A stretch of DNA of 64,000 bases from contig OX465589.1 in NCBI GenBank assembly GCA_950022655.1, positions 24,791,626 to 24,855,625 on the forward strand. Reading direction: 5' to 3'. Positions 11,455 through 22,231 of the stretch are shown one piece after another (position 1 is the stretch's first letter; each line of letters starts with the position of its first letter). The position numbers and the translations under genes are program-made. Below the pieces are notes generated by a model. It saw only the letters and a list, made by a program, of their open reading frames with translations, was not told the origin of the DNA and did no database searches. Source of the DNA: Alentia gelatinosa (Eukaryota > Annelida > Polychaeta > Phyllodocida > Polynoidae).

Positions 11455-11857
11455 CCCAGCGATGTCCCACCCTACGCGCTATTACGTAGGTCTGTTTGGT
11501 TTTCGGAAAGTATGAACTATCCTAGTCACACAAGATCACTTCCACAGTACCCCAGCATGGCATGCTGGGTAACGCTGGAGAGGCTAATCTGAAAGACTCG
11601 CCTAACAACCAGGGAGGTTACGAGAATCTGCCTGCAGAGCGAGGGCCCAAGGGTCTGCTCTTTTGGAGAGATGCGCGAGGACAGCTTGTTGACCTACTGT
11701 GAACGCTGAGTATATACCCAGTGTTACGTAATCCCAGCCCCCCGCTGTGCCACTCTCGTGTGCGGCGTTGCCCGGAATCACTACACAGTAAGGATTGAAT
11801 CTCCGCGCCACCTTCCGAAGAACGGACAAAACACTGCTGGATTCCCGCCCCACTACA
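11455..11857 (-). repeat. Diverged, truncated copy of the solo LTR
   Basis: About 400 bp parallel to 3545-4018 with many substitutions and a gap in the middle. Shared phrases include CACTCTCGTGTGCGGCGTTG, CACTACACAGTAAGGAT and GACCTACTGTGAACGCTGAG. It ends at the same LTR edge (CCCCACTACA at 11857), and the other edge is lost. It lies inside the foldback element that starts at 10979. Confidence 0.75.
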
Positions 11858-12340
11858 CTGGTATATTTCATGGTGAAAATCACCTGTGAACTATCCCTAT
11901 TTTCGCTCAGGTAAACACTATCACACTACACATATCCATAGTTTTTCTAATTTGAAAAATGCAAACCACTTTTGCATCATCTATGATAGTCCAATCTTTA
12001 TAAACAAAAAATTTTAGAAAGCTAAGATTTGGGCCTAAAAAATGTAAATTCAACAATTCTTTAAGAATTATATCAACAATGTTTTAAGAAATATATCAAC
12101 AACTTACCTTTATCACTTAATACAAACCAAATAAATCAATATAATCAAATACAGATATTTCAGGTTATGATATGTAAAATTTCAGCTGTTTCAAGTTATT
12201 TACTAAGCCTTATTTTTAAAGACTTTTCAGTATGGAACGTTCGGTATGTGAATTTTATAGCTGTATAAAAAAGATCATCAAACATTTCTCTAAAAGTTAA
12301 CTAACTGCAAATTTTACTATAGGTAGTCAAGAATGGTTAG
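11858..12340. other. Gene-free stretch
   Basis: A+T-rich, with no convincing coding frame. A ~27-bp phrase (TTTAAGAA..TATATCAACAA) is duplicated around 12060-12110. Confidence 0.45.
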
Positions 12341-12424
12341 AACAAATCCCTGCTACTAAAACTGACTCCTTCATTCAGTTCCCAGTATGGTGCATCAGAT
12401 TTTATACTTTTTTGATACCAAACG

Positions 12425-12512
12425 TTCCTAAATGGAACCAATGGCCGTAAGGCTCCCTTTTGCACCAGCAATATAAGACTAGGAATTGAACCTAGGTGGC
12501 CCCTTGCACAAC
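12425..12512 (-). repeat. Dispersed repeat with tRNA B-box-like motif, copy 1
   Basis: Shares GGAACCAATGGCCGTAA-type sequence, TTGCACCAGCAATAT and GAATTGAACCTAGGTGG with 19935-20012. On the minus strand, CCTAGGTTCAATTCCTAG resembles a polymerase III B box (GGTTCRANNCC). This suggests a fragment of a tRNA-derived SINE, although no A box is visible. Confidence 0.5.
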
Positions 12513-12914
12513 GCCTGCGTATGTATGTTAAACAGTTATACGTGGAATTTTTGTTAAAAATCATTACACAACCAGTTTACGTAGGTAGAGTATATATGGC
12601 GTTGCATAAACATGTGCATGTTTCTGTGGAAACGGTATTGTAGAAGTTACGGAATGTACGTAACTATCCTACGTAAGTTCGTACGTTAGTGTGTGTTGCA
12701 CAACAAATTGTTTGGGTCACGTGCGTACGTACATATGTAGTGTGTGCTGGTTTCCTGCAGAAAATTGTTGCACAACCACATACGTATGTATCGAGGGGTG
12801 TCATCTTCCCTTGTTTTTTTCTGCATATCCTGCGACACCTATGGAGGTGGACATCGTAGGGTGTTGATTGATATATATATAAAGTGCTAATATCATTAAA
12901 AAAAACATATTTAG

Positions 12915-13225
12915 ACCTCCCTCCTGCCCTCCCTCCAGACTTCTCTCAATCCCTCCAGACCACCCTCTGGACCGACTTTCAGACTGACCCACCAACCGAC
13001 TCAATTATCCCTCAATCAATCCCTTAATCCATCCTTCAAACCCTCTGACTGATCAACCCATCCAACTGATGGACCCACTGACCGATTGACCAACTGACCG
13101 ATTGACCCATGGACCGCTTGACCAATTGACCGATTGACCAACTGACCGATCGTCGCACCGACCAATCATCACTCCAACCAATTGTCCTACCGACTAATTG
13201 TCCCACCAAGTGATCCACCCATCAA
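12915..13225. repeat. Degenerate minisatellite, ACTGACCGATTGACC-like unit
   Basis: Units of about 14-16 bp built from CCAACTGACCGATTGACC and CCCTCC.. variants run for some 300 bp. The centre is the most regular part (about 13070-13150) and the flanks are more degenerate. The long minus-strand frames across it are a by-product of the repeat. Confidence 0.75.
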
Positions 13226-13642
13226 CCCACCAACTTAGGACAAACGATGAAGTCTATAATTGATAATCATTTAATAATATGAATTAATCTCTTATTCAAA
13301 CAGTGGTAATCACCAAGGTACAAATCTTACAATAAATCACAAGTCATGGTGTTCATAGTCCCGGTGCTGTCAGACTGCACGTGTCAGACTGTCCATGCAG
13401 TCACACAATGTTCCATACTCCACAGATGTTTCAATATCCGCTAGGATGTATGACTTGGATGAGAGCAGAAAGCCAGTTTTTTGTTGGACTCTCTTTCCAA
13501 GTCGTACCGTAGAATCCTTTCAGTCTAACTCAACATCCCTCCCGGGAAGTTGATGGCCCAACGCCAGAGTTGGCGCTGAGCAGCGTTACTCTCCTTATCA
13601 CATCACGTCTGGTGGCGGTCTGCTCCGTGCCGACTGTAGCAC
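13226..13642. other. No gene seen
   Basis: No coding motif or clear repeat. Confidence 0.4.
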
Positions 13643-13645
13643 CAG

Positions 13646-13858
13646 GGAGCTGTTTCAAAAGTCGGGAGGGTGCTAACCGAGAGTACTCACCGCCAAAGCG
13701 AGAGCCAACAATGGCACTTGAAGTGTCGCTGTCGAGGTGGAGGTGCCGCTCGCTATTGGGTATTGGTAGCGGTTTTGCTGCCGCTTTGATTCAAAGTGTC
13801 GCTGTTTGAAATGCAACGTGCCGCTGGCGAGACTTCACTCGACTTTTGAAACAGCTCC
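13646..13858. mobile_element. MITE, GGAGCTGTTTC inverted repeats, CAG duplication
   Basis: GGAGCTGTTTCAAAAGTCG at 13646-13664 is the inverse of CGACTTTTGAAACAGCTCC at 13840-13858. CAG precedes and follows the element exactly (13643-13645, 13859-13861). The 213-bp interior is rich in GTCGCTG and GTGCCGCT words. The start GG..CTGTTT and the CAG duplication are also seen in foldback family A, which suggests a common transposase type. Confidence 0.75.
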
Positions 13859-14533
13859 CAGGTCTCTCACACAGCTCAACACTGATAGGTCCACCAAGCA
13901 ACGAATAGAGTCAAGTTACTCCCGTTGACTGACATCTCACTCTCCAACATGATCAACCCTCCCCGTCAGCCACTCTTCTTAACATAGACCATCCCTTAAC
14001 AACCAACTCACTGTCATAAACTCATTTTCGGACAGGCGTGGAGTGCAAGTATACCACAAGAACTATCAAGATCTATTTGAAATATCCAACTGTGAGAAAT
14101 AGGTGACCCATGGCCTTTGGTCAGGGGTGGTCATTGCCCCCCCTACTGACACTCCTCCACACTCAGCACACCCGTGCGCCCCCTATCGCTGTCTCTCCGC
14201 ACTACTCATCGACGTGCGTCCTCAGAGCAGTCACCTACCCCTCACACTTTGCTCAGCACTCGCACCGTACACACATACTTTTTCTACTCTCCTAGACACT
14301 TGGCCATCTCCCTCTACGTACCTCCGGTCTCCATATTCCCCGAATATAGGTGACCGTGTACAAAGGGAGACATAGTTCTCTGGTTTTAGTGGATATTTGT
14401 GCGAATACGATGCCGCCGACTATGTGAAGTGCGACCGCCCCACGGGCCGAGGAGACGGAGACCGACTTTCAGATCTGAATACCTGTAAACTCAGTGCTAA
14501 GCCTTACATGTTTATTGACGTGATGAGATTTAC

Positions 14534-15220
14534 ATGTTGCACCAAAAGTTGGAACTACGGTCCACCCTTGAACTGTTGGAGTACATAAGTTGTTTCTTAT
14601 CCCTGCTGAGTGACGACCGTGCCCTGCATGCCGAGGACAAGGACCACATGTTCTGGCATCTCCAACAAGTGTCGGTCGACACCCAGGCCCGCCTGTGGGC
14701 TGGGGTTAGGCGGTGGTCTAACTTCGTATTTAATCAAGTTGAAGCTGGCGTATGTACTGGAGTGACTATGGCCGGATTCAGGAGGAGAGGGTTCGGCTTG
14801 CCATGACGGCTCCCACACCCAGCAACCAGAAACCTGATACCGGACGTGCCCGCGGACGTGAGGCCCTGTGCCGTGAGTACAACACAGAGAGGGGGTGCCG
14901 CCACCGCGGCGGACACGAGGAAGGGGGTATCCAGTGGTTGCACCTGTATAGCTTCTGTGATTCGGTCGGCAGGCAGTGTGGACACGCCTGTAACAGGAAG
15001 CTCACGTATGGGCACGGGTACGAGCACACCGCACCTACACCCACACCGGTCCCACGCCAGATGCCCCAGGCTGGATACGCACTTCAAAGCGGTGCGAAGC
15101 CGGCACAACATCAAGGCAGATGCCCTTTACCAACACAGGGTAAAAAAACGGCCTGGATGCGGCCCGCGACTAAGCGTGGCGCGAGACCAGGATATCCCCG
15201 CTACCAGCAGCTCAGCCTCT
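14534..15220 (+). pseudogene. DIRS Gag-like protein (frameshifted)
   Basis: The first frame (from 14534) reads LLEYISCFLSLLSDDRALHA and then HMFWHLQQVSVDTQARLWAG. At about 14745 reading moves to the next frame (WSDYGRIQEERVRLAM), which continues to 15220. This second part has a Cys/His-rich block: CREYNTERGC, two His residues, then HLYSFCDS and CGHACNRK. Such clusters close the Gag proteins of DIRS/Ngaro elements and are thought to bind nucleic acid. The N-terminus is unclear. One frameshift rules out an intact product. Confidence 0.6.
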
Positions 15221-15539
15221 GATGTTGGTGAGCCCGAGCTGGCACGTGACACCAGGAGTCACATGGTCCCCCTAACACGTGGGCCGAGTGGGGACCAAAA
15301 CAAGAACACTGGGAATACACTCCCTGGAGATATACCATCAGCGGACCCGCGGGTGCCCACCACCGCTATCTCCTGCAGCATGGACAGTGTTAATGTTAGT
15401 GCGCCTACCGATAGCATTACTGTCCATGCGGAAACTAACACTCCGGATTTCGAAACCATTCAACATATTTGCGAAACTGGAAAGCATGAGGCCGGTGTCC
15501 CGACAGATCCGGCGGCCTTCGCCGACCACCGCCGGAGCG

Positions 15540-16705
15540 AGTGGCCGGACTTGACAGCCATGGGGGCCGACACTCACGCTAGGATATACTGGGCCTTGAG
15601 GGACACAGGGCTGCCCAACGTGCTCGGTGCTCAGCTTGAGCTCCCGTCGAACCTCAACCTGGATGCCTGTTACCATGACTCGGGCATGGAGGGGAAGGAA
15701 GAGCTCCTCGGGTTTTATTCGCTACAGTTTCCCCCTCGGGTACCTTGGGCCGGTGACCGACACTCGGGGCATACCCAACCACCCGAGCGCCACCAATTAC
15801 CCAGAACAGGTGAGGAAATTCATCAATAAGGAACTGACCTTCTCCGACATGCTGGGACCCTTCGAGGACCCTCCATTTGTACCGTGGTGTCACATGTTTC
15901 CCCTGATGACACGCGAGAAGAGGGGCACGGAGGATCGGCGAGTGATAACAGATATGACATTTCGACGGGAGTACAGTGTGAACTCGTTCGTTATCAAGAA
16001 CTTGGTCTACGGGCTGGAGCGAAAACACGGTCTCCCCACGGTGGACAAATTCATCGCTAGACTCGTCACAGCAGGTAACTCGTGCTCAATTGATGTTTCA
16101 CGGGCCTACAAAAACTTGACTGGGACCTGTTGGACTGGATGTGTTATGTTTTATGTGGGAGGGCGGGCACTACTGTGATACGGCCATGCCGTTCGGTGCC
16201 CATGCCTCCTCATACCATATGCAGTGTGTCGCCGATACCATCATTGGCATGCTGGGCTCGAAGGGGATAACGGCCGCAATGTACCTCAACGATCTGATTA
16301 TCCTCTCGTGGGACGAGATGATGGCCGGCCGTGACTTCGAGATGGCCCGCGCCCTCTTCACGAAGCTGGGGCTCCCCGAGGTCCGCGACAAAACTTAGAC
16401 GTCCAGCCAGAGGGTAACGTGGCTGGGCATTGACATCGACGCGACGACGATGACCCTTTCTATACCCAAGGCCAAGCTCGAGGATGTCCGGGAGCATGTC
16501 GCCGCCGTTCTGAACGAAAAGACAACTACAATCGGTCCTCGGGAAAGTGCTGCACGTCTCAAAGTGCATCCGCGCGGCCAGGGCATTCGTCAGCAAACTC
16601 CTCAAGGCCCTACGGTCGATGAAGGGATACTACATCAATATAAATTCCGACATGCGCCAGGACCTAGACTGGTTAATGTGTTTTACAATGGCTAGAACGG
16701 TCACG
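15540..16705 (+). pseudogene. DIRS reverse transcriptase (degenerate; YLND box)
   Basis: The region starts near TGLPNVLGAQLELPSNL and shifts frame near 15700. It continues with ITDMTFRREYSVNSF and the motif A peptide CSIDVSRAYKN, then the AMPFGAHASSYHMQ block. The motif C box reads YLNDLIIL where YLDD or YVDD is expected, so the first catalytic Asp is Asn. A stop follows at 16396. Then TLSIPKAKLEDVREHV and KCIRAARAFVSKLLKALRS form the thumb in two other frames. At least three frame breaks are present, so the copy is inactive. Confidence 0.75.
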
Positions 16706-16810
16706 CAGTTATCCCCCGAGGGCCGCCGACAAGATGCATCACGGTGGACGCATGCCTGTCTGGAGTGGGCGGGACCGACGGCCGATACTCGTACTCCGGT
16801 CAAGCGGTCA
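16706..16810 (+). pseudogene. DIRS RNase H, 5' part
   Basis: In the frame after the thumb, TVDACLSGVGGTDGRYSYSG carries the first RNase H Asp in its usual DACLSG context. The reading then runs into the non-LTR insertion at about 16811. It resumes at 17821. Confidence 0.7.
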
Positions 16811-17820
16811 ATTTTCTTACCTAGGCTTAACCTTGGATAGTCAACTAAATTTTAAAAGTCATTTAAAGAAAACTAAGGGCATTGTTGCAAACAAGCTAAG
16901 GATATTATCTTATATCAGGAAATTCCTTAATGTTAATCAGGCAACTACAATCTACAAAACCATGGTATTACCATACCTGGAATATGGTGATTCCATACTC
17001 CATGCTACTGACAATGTGCTTTTAAGCAAACTGCAGAAATGTCAAAACAGAGGTCTGCGCATCTGCACCCAGAGTGTAGCCCGCACTAGGACGAACTATC
17101 TACAAAGAACATGTAAGATCAACAAGTTGCATGAAAGACGAGAGGCTCACTTATTAAACCTAGCCTATATACGAGCTCATAAAGAACAATATTTGGACCA
17201 AAGAAAATTGAACACTAGACTATTTGAGGGCCCAGTCCTGAAAAATGTAAATAAGATTTAGTCGAATGCCTATAAGGCACCGGTAGAGTATAAAACCAGT
17301 AAGTCATGGAACGCGCTAGGCCCTGAAATAAGGAATTTGCAGTCGTACGATAGTTTTAAGGCGTATACCAAGGCTAAACTTATAAGCCAACTTGCATTGT
17401 ATACAAACCTCTAATAAACTGACTTGACTACTACCAAGTGCGGTATTTATAAGGTGCATACCACCTTTGCCAACCTTGTTTATGTTTATTATTATAATTT
17501 GCTATATTATTAACTTGTCTTTGAGCTGAATTGCTAAAGTGGGCCAAACATTTGCCTAATCCCACGACGTAATATAAATTAAAGTAATTCATTTGGAATA
17601 CCTCTCTTCCTCTGTATGTAACTAGCACTAATTATTAAATCTAACCATACTATGTACTTTATGTTTTCTTGGGAATGAATTATAACCATGCTCGATTATG
17701 TAAACCCACTAGTTGGGTAATAAGAGACCACAGAATCTTTTTGCTGGAGTAGGTGGAAGATAGGTGCTAGACACCTAACCTGAGCTCCAGGATAAATAAA
17801 ATTAAAAAAAAAAAAAAAAA
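16811..17820 (+). mobile_element. 5'-truncated non-LTR (LINE) retrotransposon
   Basis: A 1-kb insertion ends in AATAAAATT plus 17 A residues at 17820. The frame from about 16815 encodes YLGLTLDSQLNFKSHL, IRKFLNVNQATTIYKT, LPYLEYGDSI and LQKCQNRGLRICT. This is the C-terminal part of a Jockey/CR1/L2-like reverse transcriptase. One in-frame TAG at about 17259 is followed in the same frame by SKSWNALGPEIRNLQSYDSF, the usual final segment of these proteins, ending near 17415. Then comes a 400-bp 3' UTR. A 5' truncation and a poly-A tail are typical of target-primed insertion. No clear target duplication was seen. Confidence 0.85.
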
Positions 17821-18130
17821 GTGTGCCCCGTAGAGGACCCCGTTGAGTTCATATCAGAGCTCGAGGCCCTAAACACGATTTATGCCCTCCACACATTCGT
17901 CACCAACCGAGACCGGGGCACGAGGATCCAGGTATACTGCGACAACCTGGGCACTGTGCAGTCGCTAACTTCAGGTCGTGCCCGCAATAGTGTCCTCGCG
18001 GGGTGTGCCTGGCAGGCCTGGATGATCCAGGCACGCATGCATGTAGACCTCGTCTGCACCCACGTCCCCGGGTGCAGAACACGGTCCCGACGCTCTCAGC
18101 AGGGTACACCTCTCCCCCAAAGATTATGAT
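17821..18130 (+). pseudogene. DIRS RNase H, 3' part
   Basis: Reading resumes just after the poly-A with VEFISELEALNTIYALHTF (catalytic Glu) and IQVYCDNLGTVQSL (Asp). Then come RARNSVLAGCAWQAWMIQA and VDLVCTHVPG. This is the second half of the DIRS RNase H. The end of the domain and the linker to the recombinase contain a stop at about 18128. Confidence 0.75.
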
Positions 18131-18194
18131 AGGGCTGCATCCTTTGTCGTTATCCATAAACTGTATCCCGTGATACCATGTACACATGTATCCT

Positions 18195-18980
18195 ATGTGC
18201 CTGTCCTCCGTCTCTTCTGCAGATCCGGCGCTACGCTCACTCCAGGCGCCGTCAATCAGAGGCTCGTGCCCCTGGCACCGTCGCCAACCAGAAGTCAGCC
18301 GTCGCCACCTACATTGCCTTCTGCAGTAGGATGGGGGCGGACCCCGAGGCCCCCCACTGTGAGTTTCGTGACGGCCTATGTCGAATACGTCGCGGACCAT
18401 GCCCCCTCGCCGGCGACCCTGGACAATCATCTGTCTCATATACGATCGCATCTACGGCTGACGGGTGGGGACGTGGCACCCACCGAGGACCATCGTGTGA
18501 AGCGCGCCCTCAAGGATATGAAGAGGAACAAGCAGTATGTACCTAACGTCAAGCCTCCCGTGCCAATGGACGTGTTCCAGCTGATCCTCTCCGGCCTCGG
18601 GGCAACGCCCCTTCACGTGACACTGCGCGCCACATTCCTGATAGTGTACTACGTGGCCCTCATACAGAGCGAGGTCGCCCCGCCCTCGGCACGTTCATAC
18701 GACCCTGGACGCCGTGGACTGGAGGTACTGCCCAGTACACGCAGTCAGACAGATGATACGGGCAGTCCCTACGGCTTCACCTCGAGACCTGTTTCTGATG
18801 CTAACCAACGGGCATGGAATGGGAGCTACTTCTCGAGGCCGCAGGCCAGCCCCCGAGGTTGTACACTCTACACAGCCTCTGTAAGGCTGCCACCTCTCAG
18901 GCATACCAGGCTGGGGTGCCAGAACTGGACATTCAATGATATGGAGGCTGGAGATCAGATGCCCATCGCTCATACATAAA
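18195..18980 (+). pseudogene. DIRS tyrosine recombinase (degenerate)
   Basis: A leader peptide (RRRQSEARAPGTVANQKSAV, then TYIAFCSRMGADP) is in one frame. The N-terminal core-binding segment AYVEYVADHAPSPATLDNHL and RVKRALKDMKRNKQYVPN follow in another. The catalytic domain starts with LRATFLIVYYVALIQSEVAP. In active relatives this last block normally reads LRQSE, with the first catalytic Arg, but here it is LIQSE. The C-terminal His/Arg/Tyr motifs are not recognisable, and the frame ends at 18979. The enzyme would have joined circular cDNA to the genome. This copy is dead. Confidence 0.7.
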
Positions 18981-19739
18981 GAACTCTGATTCTAAGAATC
19001 ACCCCTACTCTCTCTCTCTCTCTCTCTTCCCACCTCTCCCTTTCTTCTCCTATAATGGCTCCTTTGCTATTATATCATTACCTTATTACATTATTATGTA
19101 ATAACTCATAATAACTATACTTATTATCTCATATTCATTATGATTGACATCAACTCTGTCAATTATCTCTTATCATTGTTATTATTAATATTCATGGTAA
19201 TGATGTATTATCACTTATTCATATTAATAAGACCTTATAAATTTAAATAAAATTGTATTAAGCCCATCTCGGCTCCTTCTTCATTCATCCAGGGATATGG
19301 GGTAATGATTGAACAATTAATTTGTAAACATTTGTATATCTGAAATAGTATGTAAGGATATATTTACCTAACAGTGGCTATGTTTAAATGGTTATAGAAA
19401 GGAGCAACATTGATTTTTCCAAGAAAGATTTTCAATGAATTGTATGCAGTCTAACAATATAGCCTCTCATCGACCAGGCAGAATGAGCATTGATGGGAAT
19501 ATATTGTAATGATTGTGCATAGAATGACAACAACACAGAGAAGTAAAGTGCCCAAGCGTTATTCGTGATATATTGTTGTCAATTAATAGGTACAATTCAT
19601 CAACAGGCAACCCCCACAGTGTGAGCTCCCGAGTGTGGTCAGCTTCTTGTTTATACAGTCGATGAGTGACATCAGCTCCCCTGAAGTCCCCTCCCCCGGG
19701 AGAACCCACAAGAGCACTGGGCAGCATCTCCTGCTCTAA

Positions 19740-19885
19740 TGTGCCACTCCCACACTGGTCTCTGCTCCCACACCGGTCTCTGTTCCCACACTGTTTGTCA
19801 CTCCCACACCTGTGGTCACTCCCGAACCGGTCATCACTCCAACACCAGTGGGCACTCCCGCACCGGTAGTTGCTAAAACACCGGT
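19740..19885 (+). repeat. 18-bp minisatellite, CTCCCACACCGGT-like unit
   Basis: About eight units of 18 bp, each close to CACTCCCACACCGGTCWS. One frame stays open across the array and on to about 19945. It reads repeated TPTPV-type hexapeptides (TPVVTPEPVITPTPVGTPAP), but it starts after a stop and shows no start codon or neighbouring exon. Confidence 0.65.
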
Positions 19886-19934
19886 GTATTCAATTCTTTT
19901 TAAATTTTCTTATGACAGTTATAACTCCGGGCGG

Positions 19935-20012
19935 AACCACTGGCCATAATGTTCCCTTTCGCACCAGCAATATGAAGACCAGGCTAGGAATTGAACCTAG
20001 GTACCAGGAGAA
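19935..20012 (-). repeat. Dispersed repeat with tRNA B-box-like motif, copy 2
   Basis: Matches 12425-12512, sharing ACTGGCC.TAA, TTCGCACCAGCAATAT and AGGAATTGAACCTAGGT. On the minus strand GGTTCAATTCC resembles a polymerase III B box, which suggests a SINE fragment. Confidence 0.5.
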
Positions 20013-21225
20013 ATAACAGTCTTAATAGTCTTACTGCAGTTTTCTGTAACAACAAATTCTAGATTTTAGTCAAGATACCATGAAGGGGAGCTGGAGTTTT
20101 CAGTTCACAAAATATGTGATTGAACAACATATAGGGGATTTACTTTATCTGCACTAACAAAGCCTAATTTCAGTTTTGTTGAAGCGTGTCGCTGCGGCCC
20201 AAGCAAGGAATTGATTATATCTGGTTATCGTACCCCAGAGTTTTAGTATATTTTGATGATTAACTTGTATGGGAGAATCATTTTTCTTAAAAAGATATAG
20301 ATGGGTTTCTGACATCAGTCCCATAGCATCAACCAGTTATATGACTTGGCACTCACACTAAATTGCTAATTAATCTCATTTTTAAAAATCATTCAAATAA
20401 AAAGGTAATAGGGGTGAATAATACTCTACAAGTTCTTCATACACATATACCAAATTTCATAATATTCTTGTTCCTTCTGTGAGGAAACATTTTACTGAAC
20501 CATAAGCACTCTCAATATGACACTCTGTACATCTCACATCATAACTCCGTGAGTAATTAATGTAGAAACTATATATAGATATTATAGCCATTGTAAACAT
20601 AGCAGAAGACACAGGAGAGACACCCAGTAGGTCATTCAATGTATTGGAAATGGGTTAAAGAAAAAAGATTAAGTATCAACTGCGCTCGCAAATCCGCGTG
20701 TCTTAAATAGCGGGCCGGGAAACTACACAGATCATAGCTTTATTTGAATACTTCTCAGTATAAAATAATCATCAGAAAACCTGTAGATTTTGGTTATATG
20801 TATTATACACATTCTTTGCTTTAAACATTTGTTAGATTTACAAAAATATTGAGCGTGTGTAAAATGTCTATAATGCCTATGATCATAGTGACAAGTGGAC
20901 GTTTTAATGAATCAGCGGTTCACAAAAACATATATTTTACTAACTTAGACTTATTCAAATTTACACATATTAGCAGCGAAAATTTTTATATATGTGTTCT
21001 AACCTATTCCAGAATTTTAAAATGTTTAGATGATTTTCTGGTCTGGAACCACAAAATAATTTGACATTAAAAAAATGCTTAAAAAAAAGAAGTGACAAGT
21101 GCAGACTGAGGGTCACTTTCCGAAATGGAGAGATGGCTTTTGTTTCATGTACAGTGTTAGCTTTCGTAAAATGTATTTAATGGATGAGATAATCATTTGA
21201 ATACTATGATTTTTTAATATAGGTA
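20013..21225. other. Gene-free stretch
   Basis: A+T-rich DNA with no coding signature and no repeat that I recognise from elsewhere in the window. Confidence 0.45.
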
Positions 21226-21228
21226 TAA

Positions 21229-21430
21229 GGGAGCGTTCATTATTTATGGCAGGGGGGCGTGGGTTTTGCTCGGCGAATCCTCCAAAATAAATTGCCTCCC
21301 CCCCCCCTCAGAAATACCTCAAAATGAAATGCCCCCCTCGGAAATACCTCAAAATAAAATACCCTCATATAATTTGCCCCCCCCCCCTCCAATAGCTCAT
21401 CCCCTCCTGCCGTAAATAATGAATGGTCCC
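21229..21430. mobile_element. MITE with GGGA.CGTTCATTATTTA inverted repeats
   Basis: GGGAGCGTTCATTATTTATG at 21229-21248 is the near-perfect inverse of the sequence ending GAATGGTCCC at 21430. TAA flanks both sides (21226-21228, 21431-21433). The 202-bp interior has C-runs and CAAAATAAAAT words. A 3-bp TAA duplication is the Harbinger/PIF pattern. Confidence 0.75.
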
Positions 21431-21519
21431 TAACATACTGAAAAATTCTTAGCTGTAAATTAGCCTCGCTTTGATGCTGTGTAGCTTTTGCTGGTGCTCG
21501 GTAGATCACTCATCCATAC

Positions 21520-21592
21520 ATAGAACCGGCGCAAGCCATTATGACGGCGAGTGATGCGCCACGCCTATGTGCAAGAGGTGAATGTAGACGTT
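21520..21592 (+). repeat. Fragment of the foldback element seen at 59343-60580
   Basis: Shares ATAGAACC.GCG.AA, ACGGCGA and the ~28-bp phrase GCGCCACGC.TATGTGCAAGAGGTGAATG with 60467-60532. Only about 70 bp is left. Confidence 0.6.
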
Positions 21593-21760
21593 AGGGCCCA
21601 CCACCCGAAAGTCAAGACATTAGGGCCCGCTCATGGGGACGTTAGGGCCCACCTAGCATAAGATCATCAATTTTCGAAAACCGTGTTACTTCCGTTATTA
21701 GCGCTAACAAACTAACTAACATTAATTCTGCAAAACTAGGTGGGCCCTAACATCTATTTA
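21585..21760. repeat. Cluster of TTAGGGCCC(A/G)C termini; short MITE
   Basis: TTAGGGCCCAC or TTAGGGCCCGC occurs three times as direct copies (about 21590, 21620, 21651) and once inverted (GTGGGCCCTAA near 21740). The last pair, TTAGGGCCCACCTAG and CTAGGTGGGCCCTAA, encloses about 105 bp and looks like a minimal inverted-repeat element. Confidence 0.55.
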
Positions 21761-22231
21761 TGCTATTTCTCCCTCCCGGCAGGACCGGTCTCACCACGGT
21801 ATTGCGGGCAGGCCAAGGCGCGACTGAAGGCCATAGCACACTGTACGATTTCGGAACATGAATATTCCGTTCTCGGCGATAAAAGAACAATCGTAAGCTC
21901 AGGCGAGGCCTAGATATTGAGTTGGTCAGTGTTGCACCCCCCTCCAGAACTTTGCTCAAAATCCCCCCATAGTGATGTACCTTTGTCGCCAATAAATTGC
22001 AGTCTAATGTTCCGAAATCGGGACCAATAAATTAAGAAACCTGTTCCTTCCCGTGGTCGGCGACAACAGAGTTTAAGAAATACCCCCGTGGCGCCTACCG
22101 ATTTTAGTCCATAATTAGTCGCTGGGTGAGCAAAAAATGCACCTGCCACACACACAGTCCCACTCACCGTTTTAGCCCCCAAATACTAAGATTTATTACT
22201 TGTTCCTTTATCGGTGGCCTCAAATCTCTTA

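Larger units (their letters stand above)
14500..19260 (+). mobile_element. DIRS-type retrotransposon with nested non-LTR insertion
   Basis: The plus strand carries in order a Gag-like ORF ending in a Cys/His cluster, RT, RNase H and tyrosine recombinase, which is the gene order of DIRS/Ngaro elements. There is no integrase. Frameshifts interrupt Gag and RT. A 1-kb non-LTR retrotransposon with a poly-A tail (16811-17820) splits the RNase H. A CT run (19011-19027) and an A+T-rich region of about 200 bp follow the recombinase, similar in composition to the tail of the minus-strand copy. I could not locate the split or inverted terminal repeats that these elements normally carry, so the outer borders are approximate. 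Confidence 0.8.

Noticed and set aside
13036..13218. Minus-strand frame with repeated VGQ.VGR/SIGQ peptides
   Set aside because: Arises from the ACTGACCGATTGACC minisatellite. The regular peptide is a by-product of the repeat.
14846..15829. 327-codon frame in the DIRS element as an independent gene
   Set aside because: Only its second half overlaps the start of RT. The first half is an alternative frame of the Gag Cys/His region. It is better described as part of the decayed DIRS.
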